Shown in pieces: positions 18,236-25,828 of a stretch of 64,000 nucleotides of DNA (positions within the stretch are counted from its first letter, which is position 1; every line of letters starts with the position of its first letter). A model generated the notes under the pieces. It had not been told where the DNA came from. It saw nothing but the letters and a program-made list of their open reading frames with translations, and made no database searches. Source of the stretch: Acinetobacter amyesii (GTDB lineage Bacteria > Pseudomonadota > Gammaproteobacteria > Pseudomonadales > Moraxellaceae); NCBI RefSeq assembly GCF_002018365.1, contig NZ_MVKX01000007.1, forward strand, positions 124,001 through 188,000, in the 5' to 3' direction. Both the position numbers and the translations under genes were made by a program.

Positions 18236-18424
18236 CTTCATGTAATTAAATAAAACCCATTTATCCATATAAAACAGTACCCAATAATTTACTTTTAAAC
18301 ACAGTGAAACCTAATAAAGATTATGTAACATCTTAAATATTTAAATTAATAATATTCATGTTACTAATAAATGATCTACTGTAATTGAGTAGATTATCTA
18401 ATCAATCTTTGAAGGAACAGTATT

Positions 18425-18808
18425 ATGTCTATTTATAACCAAGATCAAGAGAACAACAACACTCAAAAGCCGCTGCACCAACAAAATCAGCAGTCTGATC
18501 AACAACGTCAACAGAATGGTCAGCAACAGCAGCAGCAACCCCAACATCAACAAAACCAGCAGTCTGATCAACAACGTCAACAGAATGGTCAGCAACAGCA
18601 GCAACCCCAACATCAACAAAACCAACAGTCTGATCAACAGCGTCAGCAAAATGGTCAGCAACAGCAGCAGCAACCCCAACATCAACAAAACCAACAGTCT
18701 GATCAACAACGTCAACAGAATGGTCAGCAACAACAGCAGCAACCCCAACATCAACAAAACCAGCAGTCTGATCAACAACGTCAGCAGAATGAACAGCAAG
18801 AGCAATAG
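18425..18808 (+). CDS. Gln-rich tandem-repeat hydrophilin
   Basis: A 127-residue protein made almost wholly of Gln, Asn, His and Pro. After a 17-residue leader come five copies of a 22-23 residue unit, HQQNQQSDQQRQQNGQQQQ plus a variable Q run and PQ, the last one cut short. A good ribosome site (AAGGAACAG) precedes ATG. It has no hydrophobic residues and must be disordered, like hydrophilins that protect proteins during drying. Neighbouring stress genes (YetF-like, catalase) fit such a role, but this is an inference. Confidence 0.7.
   Translation: MSIYNQDQENNNTQKPLHQQNQQSDQQRQQNGQQQQQQPQHQQNQQSDQQRQQNGQQQQQPQHQQNQQSDQQRQQNGQQQQQQPQHQQNQQSDQQRQQNGQQQQQQPQHQQNQQSDQQRQQNEQQEQ
18476..18805 (+). 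repeat. Five tandem coding repeats of about 66-69 bp
   Basis: Units begin at about 18476, 18545, 18611, 18680 and 18749, measuring 69, 66, 69, 69 and 57 bases. They are almost identical in DNA and vary mainly by one CAG codon, so slippage or recombination can change the copy number and length. Confidence 0.85.
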
Positions 18809-18898
18809 TCAAAGTAACAACAGTAATTTTTATTTGCAGAAGTAGCCCAGGGATCACTACTTTTGCAATTTATTAAATAATTTATCGGAGTTATTACT

Positions 18899-19189
18899 AT
18901 GAACGACCATCAAAATGAACATCCAATACATCATGACTGGCGTACGGATTACTCCAATAGACCGTACTATGGCGATCTTCAACGAGAAGTACCCGATATT
19001 GACTATGACCGTGATCTAAGGTCAGCTTATGAGCTTGGTGAGCGCGAACGTAATTTATACGGTGAGAATGCGCGTTTCGAAGATTCTGAGCCGGATTTAC
19101 AAACCAAATGGGAAGAGTTTAAAGCAGATTCCCGTTTGAAATGGGAACATGCTAAGCATGCTATTAAGGATGCTTGGGATAAAATTTAA
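18899..19189 (+). CDS. Small hydrophilic hypothetical protein
   Basis: A 96-residue highly charged protein with His/Asp/Tyr-rich first half and a C-terminal helix WEEFKADSRLKWEHAKHAIKDAW that resembles the amphipathic helices of CsbD-like and other general-stress proteins. A ribosome site (CGGAG) precedes the start. It lies between the Gln-rich hydrophilin and the YetF-like gene on the same strand, and the three may be co-regulated. No defined domain. Confidence 0.7.
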   Translation: MNDHQNEHPIHHDWRTDYSNRPYYGDLQREVPDIDYDRDLRSAYELGERERNLYGENARFEDSEPDLQTKWEEFKADSRLKWEHAKHAIKDAWDKI

Positions 19190-19229
19190 ATCATTGTTTA
19201 AAAATTAGAATTACTAAAATGTATTAAAC

Positions 19230-19925
19230 ATGGACTTTATAAAAATAATTCTGCATGACACCTCTTTTAATTTTGCATTGGAAATTATTTTCCGATGCAT
19301 CATTATGTTTATCTTAATTATTATATTTTTAAGATTTTCAGGTAAAAGAGGTGTCAGGCAACTTTCATTATTCGAGTTAGCTATTATCTTAAGTTTGGGT
19401 TCTGCAGCTGGCGATCCCATGTTTAATGATGATATCCCCATCGTACAAGCACTCATTGTGTTTGCAGTCATTATTCTTCTATATAGATTTACAACGTATC
19501 TAATCATGAAATCAGATACTTTTGAAACAATGTTAGAAGGTAGGCCAATGTATATCGTCAAAGAAGGCTTATTGATTGTTGAAGATATCAAACAGGAAAA
19601 ATATTCATATGACGAATTTTTTGCTGAGTTAAGGCAAAACAAAATAGAACACTTAGGGCAAGTCAAATCAGCATTACTTGAAACAGATGGGTGTCTAAGT
19701 GTGATTCCTTATGCCAAAGATAATATTAAATGGGGACTACCAATTTTTCCTGATCACTACCAAAAAGCAAAGCGTTTTGATTCTAAAACATACTATTCAT
19801 GCATGCTGTGTGGTCAAACACAATTTATTAGTTCTCTAAATGCTCAATGCCCCCGCTGCAAATGTGAGCGCTGGGCTGAATCTGCTTTTTATTGTGAAAG
19901 CAACTCTATTCAACCCTCAGATTGA
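19230..19925 (+). CDS. DUF421/YetF-family membrane protein with zinc-ribbon-like tail
   Basis: A 231-residue inner-membrane protein with about three N-terminal helices (residues 15-40, 48-65, 68-90), then the DUF421 cytoplasmic domain (GRPMYIVKEGLLI near 103-115, and the LETDGCLSVIPY strand). The C-terminal extension CMLCGQTQF...CPRCKCERW contains two CxxC pairs, a typical zinc-ribbon layout not found in plain YetF. YetF-type proteins are often stress induced, which suits the catalase gene directly downstream. Confidence 0.82.
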   Translation: MDFIKIILHDTSFNFALEIIFRCIIMFILIIIFLRFSGKRGVRQLSLFELAIILSLGSAAGDPMFNDDIPIVQALIVFAVIILLYRFTTYLIMKSDTFETMLEGRPMYIVKEGLLIVEDIKQEKYSYDEFFAELRQNKIEHLGQVKSALLETDGCLSVIPYAKDNIKWGLPIFPDHYQKAKRFDSKTYYSCMLCGQTQFISSLNAQCPRCKCERWAESAFYCESNSIQPSD

Positions 19926-20051
19926 ACACAAAATAGACAATTTTTTACTTTAAATTTGCCAAGCATCTTTATTGTCTATATTAGCTTTATGCAATAGCAA
20001 AACCTTATCTAGCACATGTACTAAATAACATCAGACAAAGGGATGTAGCTC

Positions 20052-22130
20052 ATGAAAAAATCAAATAATCCTAAAATTGATCAGTTTGAAAAAGAGGCAT
20101 ATGTAGATCCTAAAGGTAAAACACTGACCTCATCTTTGGGTGTACCTGTAGCCGACAATCAAAATAGTTTAAAGATAAATCAGACTGGCCCTACTCTATT
20201 AGAAGATTTTCTCTTACGAGATAAGTTAATTCATTTTGACCGTGAACGTATCCCTGAGCGTGTAGTGCATGCTCGTGGTGTTGGAGCGCATGGTTATTTT
20301 GAAGCTTATGAAGGCAACGAAAAATGGACTAAGGCTAAATTTTTGACTAACACTCAAAATCCAACACCAATCTTTGTCAGGATTTCTACAGTACAAGGTG
20401 GACGCGGATCAGCTGATGTAGTCCGTGATGTACGCGGGTTTTCCATTAAGTTTTATACCGAAGATGGAAACTACGATTTAGTCGGCAATAACATTCCTGT
20501 ATTTTTTATTCAGGACGCAATCAAGTTCCCTGACTTTGTCCACGCTGTAAAGCCTGAAGATCCGAATGAAGTTCCAACAGGTCAATCAGCGCATGATACG
20601 TTTTGGGATTTCATTTCTTTAAATACCGAAGCCTCTCACATGACAACTTGGGTGATGTCAGATCGTGCTATTCCTAGAAATTTACGATCGATTCAAGGTT
20701 TTGGTGTACATACCTTCAGATTAATCAATAAAGAAAATCAGGCGCATTTAGTTAAATTCCACTGGACACCAAAACAAGGTGTAGCCCAAGTCGTTTGGGA
20801 TGAGGCCTTAAAGCTTAATGGTAAAGATCCCGACTTCCACCGCCGCGATCTATGGGATGCCATTGAACGTGGAAATTATCCAGAGTGGGAATTAGGGGCA
20901 CAGATCTTTACTGAAGAACAAGCGGCTCAATGGGACTTTGATGTATTAGATGCTACAAAATTGGTACCTGAAGAGCTCGTACCTATTACCCCACTAGGTA
21001 AATTTACTCTAAATCGCAATACAGATGATTTCTTTGCTGAAACAGAGCAAGTTGCTTTTAGTCCAGCCAATATCGTTTCAGGAATTGATTTTAGTAATGA
21101 TCCTTTACTACAGGGTCGTTTGTTCAGCTATACAGATACACATCTGCACCGCTTAGGAACAGCAAACTTTAATCAAATTCCAATCAATAAGCCTGTCTGC
21201 CCTTTCCATACTAATCGACGTGGCGGATATGCAAACCATGAAGTCTATAAAGGTAAAGCGAATTATGAACCAAATTCTGTAGATGAAAATTGGCCTAGAG
21301 AATCTACTAATGATCCCCACGCATTTCGAACCCATCCTGAACAAATCGAAGGCAGCAAGTTAAGAATCCGACCAGAAAGCTTCGCAGATCATTTCTCGCA
21401 AGCGACCATGCATTACCAAAGTCTTGCTAAGCATGAACAGCAACATATAAAGGATGCCTATGCATTTGAACTTTCAAAAGTGAAAGCTATTGAAATTAGG
21501 GAGCGAGTTGTAAATGAGGTGCTTGCAAATATTGACTTGGATTTAGCTCAATTTGTAGCAAATGAATTGGGGTTAGATGCTCCGACTAAGCAAAGTAATT
21601 CGGTTAAGAAAGCTACCGTCACTAAATCTGATCACTTAAGCACATTGGCATACCCTGCATCTGATATTAAGCAACGTAAAATTGCACTGTTGGTACACAA
21701 CGGTGCAAATGCATCCTCTATCGATGCAATTAAGACTTGGGGCGATTCAGAAAGCGCTGTAGTAGAAGTATTAGCGCCAAATGCCGCGCCGGTGAAATCT
21801 AACGATGGTAAAGAAATTGCAGTTGATGGACGTCAGAATGGCGAACCTTCAGTTACCTACGATGCTGTCGTTATTGTTGATGGAGATAATTTAGATGAGT
21901 TCTTGAATGATGGTGTAGCTAAACACTATGTATTGGAAACCTTTAAGCATCTTAAACCTATAGTTTTATTGGGTGATAAAGAGGCTTTAATTAAAGAGCT
22001 TAATCTAACTCAAGATGCTGCGCTTTTCACTTCACAAAGTTTCAAAGATGTCAGTGATCAATTTAAAATAGCGATACAGAATCACCGATATTGGGATCGT
22101 GAAGATAAAGTTGCTTCTATTCCTGCTTAA
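20052..22130 (+). CDS. katE: Large-subunit monofunctional catalase (HPII type)
   Basis: Decomposes hydrogen peroxide with haem in the cytoplasm; the HPII class is stationary-phase and desiccation associated. At 692 residues it is a large catalase: a core to about residue 500, then a C-terminal DJ-1/PfpI-like domain ([20 protein letters not shown] onward). Active-site H73 is in [12 protein letters not shown]146 in VGNNIPVFF and the haem ligand Y360 in [15 protein letters not shown]. All key residues are present. It ends at a strong terminator shared with the phage-type gene beyond. Confidence 0.95.
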   Translation: MKKSNNPKIDQFEKEAYVDPKGKTLTSSLGVPVADNQNSLKINQTGPTLLEDFLLRDKLIHFDRERIPERVVHARGVGAHGYFEAYEGNEKWTKAKFLTNTQNPTPIFVRISTVQGGRGSADVVRDVRGFSIKFYTEDGNYDLVGNNIPVFFIQDAIKFPDFVHAVKPEDPNEVPTGQSAHDTFWDFISLNTEASHMTTWVMSDRAIPRNLRSIQGFGVHTFRLINKENQAHLVKFHWTPKQGVAQVVWDEALKLNGKDPDFHRRDLWDAIERGNYPEWELGAQIFTEEQAAQWDFDVLDATKLVPEELVPITPLGKFTLNRNTDDFFAETEQVAFSPANIVSGIDFSNDPLLQGRLFSYTDTHLHRLGTANFNQIPINKPVCPFHTNRRGGYANHEVYKGKANYEPNSVDENWPRESTNDPHAFRTHPEQIEGSKLRIRPESFADHFSQATMHYQSLAKHEQQHIKDAYAFELSKVKAIEIRERVVNEVLANIDLDLAQFVANELGLDAPTKQSNSVKKATVTKSDHLSTLAYPASDIKQRKIALLVHNGANASSIDAIKTWGDSESAVVEVLAPNAAPVKSNDGKEIAVDGRQNGEPSVTYDAVVIVDGDNLDEFLNDGVAKHYVLETFKHLKPIVLLGDKEALIKELNLTQDAALFTSQSFKDVSDQFKIAIQNHRYWDREDKVASIPA

Positions 22131-22143
22131 TTTAACTAAGAAT

Positions 22144-22172
22144 AAAAAACCGCCCTTCTGGGCGGTTTTTTA
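22144..22172. terminator. Bidirectional terminator between katE and the KilA-N gene
   Basis: AAAACCGCCC/GGGCGGTTTT 10-bp stem with a TTCT loop and T-run. It serves katE on the plus strand and the antirepressor gene on the minus strand. Confidence 0.9.
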
Positions 22173-23021
22173 TTACTTCAACAATCTGTATCTTGCATGT
22201 GGTAGTGTCTGAAGTTCAAACATGTGGTCGTAATCATAGTTTGGTATTTTGAATCCGCATTTTTTACTCACGTCTGAAATAGCACTGCTCATAGAAAACA
22301 TATTGTCGTTGAGCATAGTCACCAGTAATGGGTTTAGTTTGGCCAATGCCGGGCTATGTGTGTACCACCATGCTTGAAAGAAGCGAGCATGTACGCACAG
22401 CATTTCTAGGGATTGTTTTTCATCTATATAGATACTGCCTTTTGACTTAATTTCTAGAGTTTCTAGGTAATTCACTGCATCTTGGAAATGAATGGCCAAC
22501 AGATCGCTATAACGTGTGATACGGAAGTGTTTGTTATGACGCGACCACATTTCAGCGTAGATTTTGCGCTCACCCTCAGATCGACGGGACACGATTTCAT
22601 GAAGTAAGGCTTGTTGCTCTGGTGATATTGATTGGCGGTCGTTAATTTTCCATTGCATAACCATTGCGTCATAAGCGCGGATCACCATTAAATGGAATTT
22701 TGCAAAAATCCACATTGCGTATGAATAAACGAGTTCTTTGACTACATATGTACCATTATTTTTGCCATCATTAACTTTACCAACAGCGGGCATCTGCAAA
22801 TTTGCAGATGCCCCATTTGAGGGATTTTCAATCTCAGCAATTAGGTCTTTGGTTTGCTGATTGCGAATAAAGTAAGCAGGCTGGTGTTTCTTATCATACC
22901 CACTCGCTTTATGAAGATCATTCAAGCAATAACGCCCATCTTCATCCTGACGAATTGAAAATTCACCAATAACTAAAGGTTGGTTGTTTGGGTTTAAAAG
23001 ATTTTGTTGTATAGTGGTCAT
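22173..23021 (-). CDS. KilA-N domain phage antirepressor with P22AR C-terminal domain
   Basis: A 282-residue phage regulator. The N-terminal KilA-N domain (FSIRQDEDGRYCLNDLHKASG through VVKELVYSYAMWI, about residues 20-125) is a DNA-binding module; the C-terminal half from SPEQQALLHEIVSRR is the P22 antirepressor C-terminal type. Such proteins relieve repression by CI or act as transcription regulators in prophages. The start has an AGGA site. Upstream on the same strand is a small ribbon-helix-helix gene, a P22 immI-like arrangement (Mnt/Arc with Ant). Confidence 0.85.
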   Translation of the reverse strand: MTTIQQNLLNPNNQPLVIGEFSIRQDEDGRYCLNDLHKASGYDKKHQPAYFIRNQQTKDLIAEIENPSNGASANLQMPAVGKVNDGKNNGTYVVKELVYSYAMWIFAKFHLMVIRAYDAMVMQWKINDRQSISPEQQALLHEIVSRRSEGERKIYAEMWSRHNKHFRITRYSDLLAIHFQDAVNYLETLEIKSKGSIYIDEKQSLEMLCVHARFFQAWWYTHSPALAKLNPLLVTMLNDNMFSMSSAISDVSKKCGFKIPNYDYDHMFELQTLPHARYRLLK

Positions 23022-23053
23022 AGTTCTAATCCTTGGTTTGGGTTAAACAACAC

Positions 23054-23093
23054 GAAAGCTCCTTGATCCGCCAAGATTACTAGGGGCTTTTTT
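23054..23093. promoter_or_regulatory. Stem-loop leader between the RHH gene and the KilA-N gene
   Basis: AAGCTCCT (23056-23063) can pair with AGGGGCTT (23082-23089) with one G-T pair, and CTTG/CAAG (23062-23065 with 23072-23075) forms an alternative inner stem around the hexaloop ATCCGC. On the plus strand a T-run follows. It sits in the leader of the antirepressor, where P1 and P22 carry antisense control of ant. Confidence 0.4.
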
Positions 23094-23106
23094 GTGTCTG
23101 TTGATT

Positions 23107-23262
23107 TCATGCTTTCGCACTCTTATGTTTTTCTACCAGTAACTTGACTGCTTCATTCATAAGATAAACGATTGATCTCTTATCCTCTTTAGCAATCAGC
23201 TTAAGTTCTTTGTGTAGATCGCTGTCTAATCGACCTTTTATGTAAACAAATTCTTCTTTCAC
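23107..23262 (-). CDS. Arc/Mnt-like ribbon-helix-helix repressor, 51 residues
   Basis: A short gene starting at GTG (23262) with an AGGGAG ribosome site; an in-frame ATG at 23283 lies inside the first operator and is less likely. The product has the RHH pattern: a strand EFVYIKGRLD, then helix LHKELKLIAKEDKRS, then helix IVYLMNEAVKLLVEKHK. It is divergent from a second Arc-like gene and faces three palindromic operators. It probably represses its own transcription and that of the KilA-N antirepressor downstream. Confidence 0.75.
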   Translation of the reverse strand: MKEEFVYIKGRLDSDLHKELKLIAKEDKRSIVYLMNEAVKLLVEKHKSAKA

Positions 23263-23277
23263 AGCATTCTCCCTAGT

Positions 23278-23343
23278 CCCCATTTTGGGGTGTTAGATCA
23301 TAGTACCCACTTTGGGGTTATTGGTCAATACCCATAATGGGGT
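23278..23343. promoter_or_regulatory. Three palindromic operators between divergent RHH genes
   Basis: CCCCATTTTGGGG (23278-23290), ACCCACTTTGGGGT (23305-23318) and ACCCATAATGGGGT (23330-23343) are spaced with centres 27 and 25 bases apart. The shared form is ACCC-(C/A)-N3-4-TGGGGT. Arrays of this kind are bound cooperatively by Arc/Mnt-type dimers, and both flanking genes encode such proteins. Confidence 0.8.
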
Positions 23344-23373
23344 TATTATTATTTTTATTTTTGGCAGTGTTTT

Positions 23374-23640
23374 ATGAGCGAAGATCAAAGCAGCGTTGTT
23401 ACCCTCAAGGTTCGCGTAACACCTGAATTTCGTGAAAAAATTATCTCCTCCGCTAAAGAAAATAATCGCTCTATGAATGCTGAAATAGTGCATAGATTGG
23501 AGGAGAGTTACTACACACGAGCTCATTCTGAAGATAAGTTTTTGTTATTTGGTAGTGAAGCTGAAAAAATAAAAATGGATTTACAAAAAATACAAGCGAC
23601 CATGGATCAACTATTGAATCAAAAAAACCAAGAAAAGTAA
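23374..23640 (+). CDS. Arc-family DNA-binding protein
   Basis: An 88-residue RHH protein: strand VVTLKVRVTPEF (8-19), helix REKIISSAKENNRS (20-33), helix MNAEIVHRLEESYY (34-47), then a C-terminal helical extension likely forming a coiled coil (KIKMDLQKIQATMDQLLNQ). The pattern NRSMNAEIVHRLE is the classic Arc motif. It is divergent from the 51-residue RHH gene across the triple operator, so the two probably form a small regulatory switch. Confidence 0.85.
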   Translation: MSEDQSSVVTLKVRVTPEFREKIISSAKENNRSMNAEIVHRLEESYYTRAHSEDKFLLFGSEAEKIKMDLQKIQATMDQLLNQKNQEK

Positions 23641-23675
23641 GTCAGTTCTGACTTAGCATCATATCTGGTGCCTTC

Positions 23676-23708
23676 TTCCACAACCTCAATCCGAGGTTGT
23701 GGAATTTC
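23676..23708 (+). terminator. Terminator after the Arc-family gene
   Basis: A perfect 12-bp stem TTCCACAACCTC/GAGGTTGTGGAA with an AATCC loop followed by TTTC, 36 bases after the stop. Confidence 0.8.
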
Positions 23709-23733
23709 TAAAACCTAACTACTTAATAAAAAT

Positions 23734-24657
23734 ATGAAATTTTCTTTTAACTTTGACTTAGCCGTTATCCTTTCATTCTTTACTGGCTATCTATACTGGT
23801 GTGGTTACTGGTATCAATATGGCTACACTAGTTTCTTTAATTATCCAATTACCCCATATGAGCTGCCTTTAATAGCTACCATAATACAAGGGTTGTTAAT
23901 TTCTTTTGAGGGAACATTATATTTAACTCTCTCATTCGTCTTCATAGCCTTTTTAAGTGGATTTTCTTCAAAGCAATGGGATTTCGGCATTACGAAATTA
24001 AGCGCTTGGTGTGCAAACTTCATTATTCTTGTTTATTTTCTTATATCTAAACGCTTTAACCCATTTTTAGAAAACTTAATTGCAAGTAAAATTTCTAAGT
24101 TCTACATGCAATTCCAGATCCTTAATCCTCAAAATGTAGAAACCAATAATCAGGCGACACCCTCTCTTTTAACTACACAAAATTCAAAATGGGCGAAATT
24201 TAAAAAATGGATTATTACACTCAACCAGGATTCGAAAACGTATACAAACCACGTAATGTTTGAGCAAAATATGACCACCGATGCGATCTCATATCAAATT
24301 TATGGCCGCGATAAACGAACATCCGAGGCTCAAAATGTTTTAAAAACAGTTCTGTATTTTATGCTTATATTCCTTATTCTTCTTTTACTCATGTGGATGC
24401 TTAAAAGCGGGACTAAAGCAATCAACCGTGGATATCAGGATGCTCATTTGAATTATGTGTACACTTTTTCACCTCAAAAAGAGAATTCAGCACCAATATT
24501 TCCTTTGGTTAGTTCAAAGACCAAACCTGAGTTAAAGAACTATCATTTGACAGATTTTTGTATGCAAGGATCCTGCTTACTGGTTAATAAAAACAAAAAT
24601 ATTCAAACCTTTAAAATAGATGATTTGATCATCAAAAATAGGCCAAATTCGGATTAA
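23734..24657 (+). CDS. Membrane protein of unknown function
   Basis: A 307-residue protein with about four hydrophobic segments (near 9-27, 43-80, 92-105 and 206-224) and a soluble C-terminal domain from residue 235 with two cysteines (DFCMQGSCLLV). A ribosome site is weak. I recognise no family. It lies in the accessory segment and is convergent with the ATPase/TOPRIM module, separated by a bidirectional terminator. It could be a phage-borne exclusion or signalling protein, but nothing in the sequence proves it. Confidence 0.6.
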   Translation: MKFSFNFDLAVILSFFTGYLYWCGYWYQYGYTSFFNYPITPYELPLIATIIQGLLISFEGTLYLTLSFVFIAFLSGFSSKQWDFGITKLSAWCANFIILVYFLISKRFNPFLENLIASKISKFYMQFQILNPQNVETNNQATPSLLTTQNSKWAKFKKWIITLNQDSKTYTNHVMFEQNMTTDAISYQIYGRDKRTSEAQNVLKTVLYFMLIFLILLLLMWMLKSGTKAINRGYQDAHLNYVYTFSPQKENSAPIFPLVSSKTKPELKNYHLTDFCMQGSCLLVNKNKNIQTFKIDDLIIKNRPNSD

Positions 24658-24683
24658 AAAAAGCACCTTAAGGTGCTTTTTTC
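24656..24683. terminator. Bidirectional terminator
   Basis: AAGCACCTTAAGGTGCTT is a perfect 18-bp palindrome flanked by A and T runs. It separates the convergent membrane-protein gene and the TOPRIM gene. Confidence 0.9.
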
Positions 24684-24706
24684 GTAAACCAGAAGATAAA
24701 TACAAT

Positions 24707-25816
24707 TTATAATCTAATTTTAGGCATAGCACATCCTAATTCAAATAGTTTTCTTCCATGATCTAACCAAATCAATCCGTCACTAGTATCCAATTGCTGA
24801 TGAGGCGATTTTGGATGATTTTTAGATTCATGAGATAACCACTTAAGTACATTAACTGCCATGTTGCTACAAATTTGGGAAATTAATAAGTTCGGATGTG
24901 ATCTATGAGGACTTTTATATGAACTAATAAAGCTAGGATCTAAGGCATCTAACTCTTCAACTACACGATTCCAAAAAATCTTACAATCAGAGCCTTTACC
25001 TAGTTTTGCAATCCAGTTTGGACTCAAACCTTCTTTGAGATCAACGTATTTAAAAAATGGGGTTTTTAATTTTCCTTTTAAGGTGGAAATTTCACTAATA
25101 TTTTTTAATACAGCTGGATCTTGAAGATGCCCGTTCTCAATAAAGAGTAATGGAATATCATTCTCAATTTCTCTGCCATCAGTATGAAAAAAACAGCCAA
25201 ATGAAGTTTCTTCATCAGCTATATCATGACACTTTTGTGTTACTTCACTAAAATTTGCTTGAGGTGAAAATTTATCACTATCACAGAAGGCAATTACAAA
25301 ATTTGATTGAGGCTCGAGAGACTTTTTAAAATTCTTAGCAATATTAGCTCCACCACCATTACGTGGCGTTATATTAAAACCCAATCTTTTAATTGAATTT
25401 AATTTTATATAATGCTTAACTGCATATAATAAAAGTTCTCCATCACTTAAATCTTCTGCTAGTAATTCAACTGAATCTAAATAGCCATACTCTATTTTTT
25501 CTAAAGGGAAATACCATGTAGTACTATCTTCATCCTTATAAACTGATGCTTTAGTATTAGTGATAATAATTTTATATGTCAACTTCTCGAAAAAATCTGT
25601 GTATTCAAAATTAAATCTTAGTATTTGCTCCAAATGAGTTTTATCAATATCAGATAACCCATCACTATTAATTAAAGATTTAAAAGTTTTTTTCTTAGCA
25701 TTTAACAAATTACAACCATGAACAGCTGAAGTGATTAATAAACTCAACTTCAAAGCAAGTTTAGGGTTATTTTTTAAATCTAATTCTGCCAAATCATCAT
25801 CTAAATAAATATACAT
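24707..25816 (-). CDS. TOPRIM-domain protein, partner of the DUF3696-type ATPase
   Basis: A 369-residue protein with an OLD-type TOPRIM fold in its middle. Motif one is LLAEDLSDGELLL with E121, a glycine-rich NGGGAN turn is at 153-158, the metal-binding DxD is in FVIAFCDSDK (D179, D181), and the REIEN motif at 215-219 is typical of OLD/RloB-like TOPRIM nucleases. The N-terminal 110 and C-terminal 120 residues are unfamiliar. It follows the ATPase gene by 12 bases on the same strand. In OLD and Gabija the two activities are fused in one chain; here they are split. Nuclease activity and a defence role are inferred. Confidence 0.7.
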   Translation of the reverse strand: MYIYLDDDLAELDLKNNPKLALKLSLLITSAVHGCNLLNAKKKTFKSLINSDGLSDIDKTHLEQILRFNFEYTDFFEKLTYKIIITNTKASVYKDEDSTTWYFPLEKIEYGYLDSVELLAEDLSDGELLLYAVKHYIKLNSIKRLGFNITPRNGGGANIAKNFKKSLEPQSNFVIAFCDSDKFSPQANFSEVTQKCHDIADEETSFGCFFHTDGREIENDIPLLFIENGHLQDPAVLKNISEISTLKGKLKTPFFKYVDLKEGLSPNWIAKLGKGSDCKIFWNRVVEELDALDPSFISSYKSPHRSHPNLLISQICSNMAVNVLKWLSHESKNHPKSPHQQLDTSDGLIWLDHGRKLFELGCAMPKIRL

Positions 25817-25828
25817 AAAAAACCTATT

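Noticed and set aside
18476..18805. Regularly spaced repeats resembling a CRISPR array
   Set aside because: The units are contiguous coding repeats without unique spacers.
18398..18857. Long open frames on both strands over the Gln-rich repeat
   Set aside because: They arise from the CAG/CAA repeat read in other frames; only the plus-strand frame from 18425 has a ribosome site.
22144..22172. Possible left attachment site at the katE terminator
   Set aside because: No matching direct repeat can be tested because the right prophage end lies outside the window.
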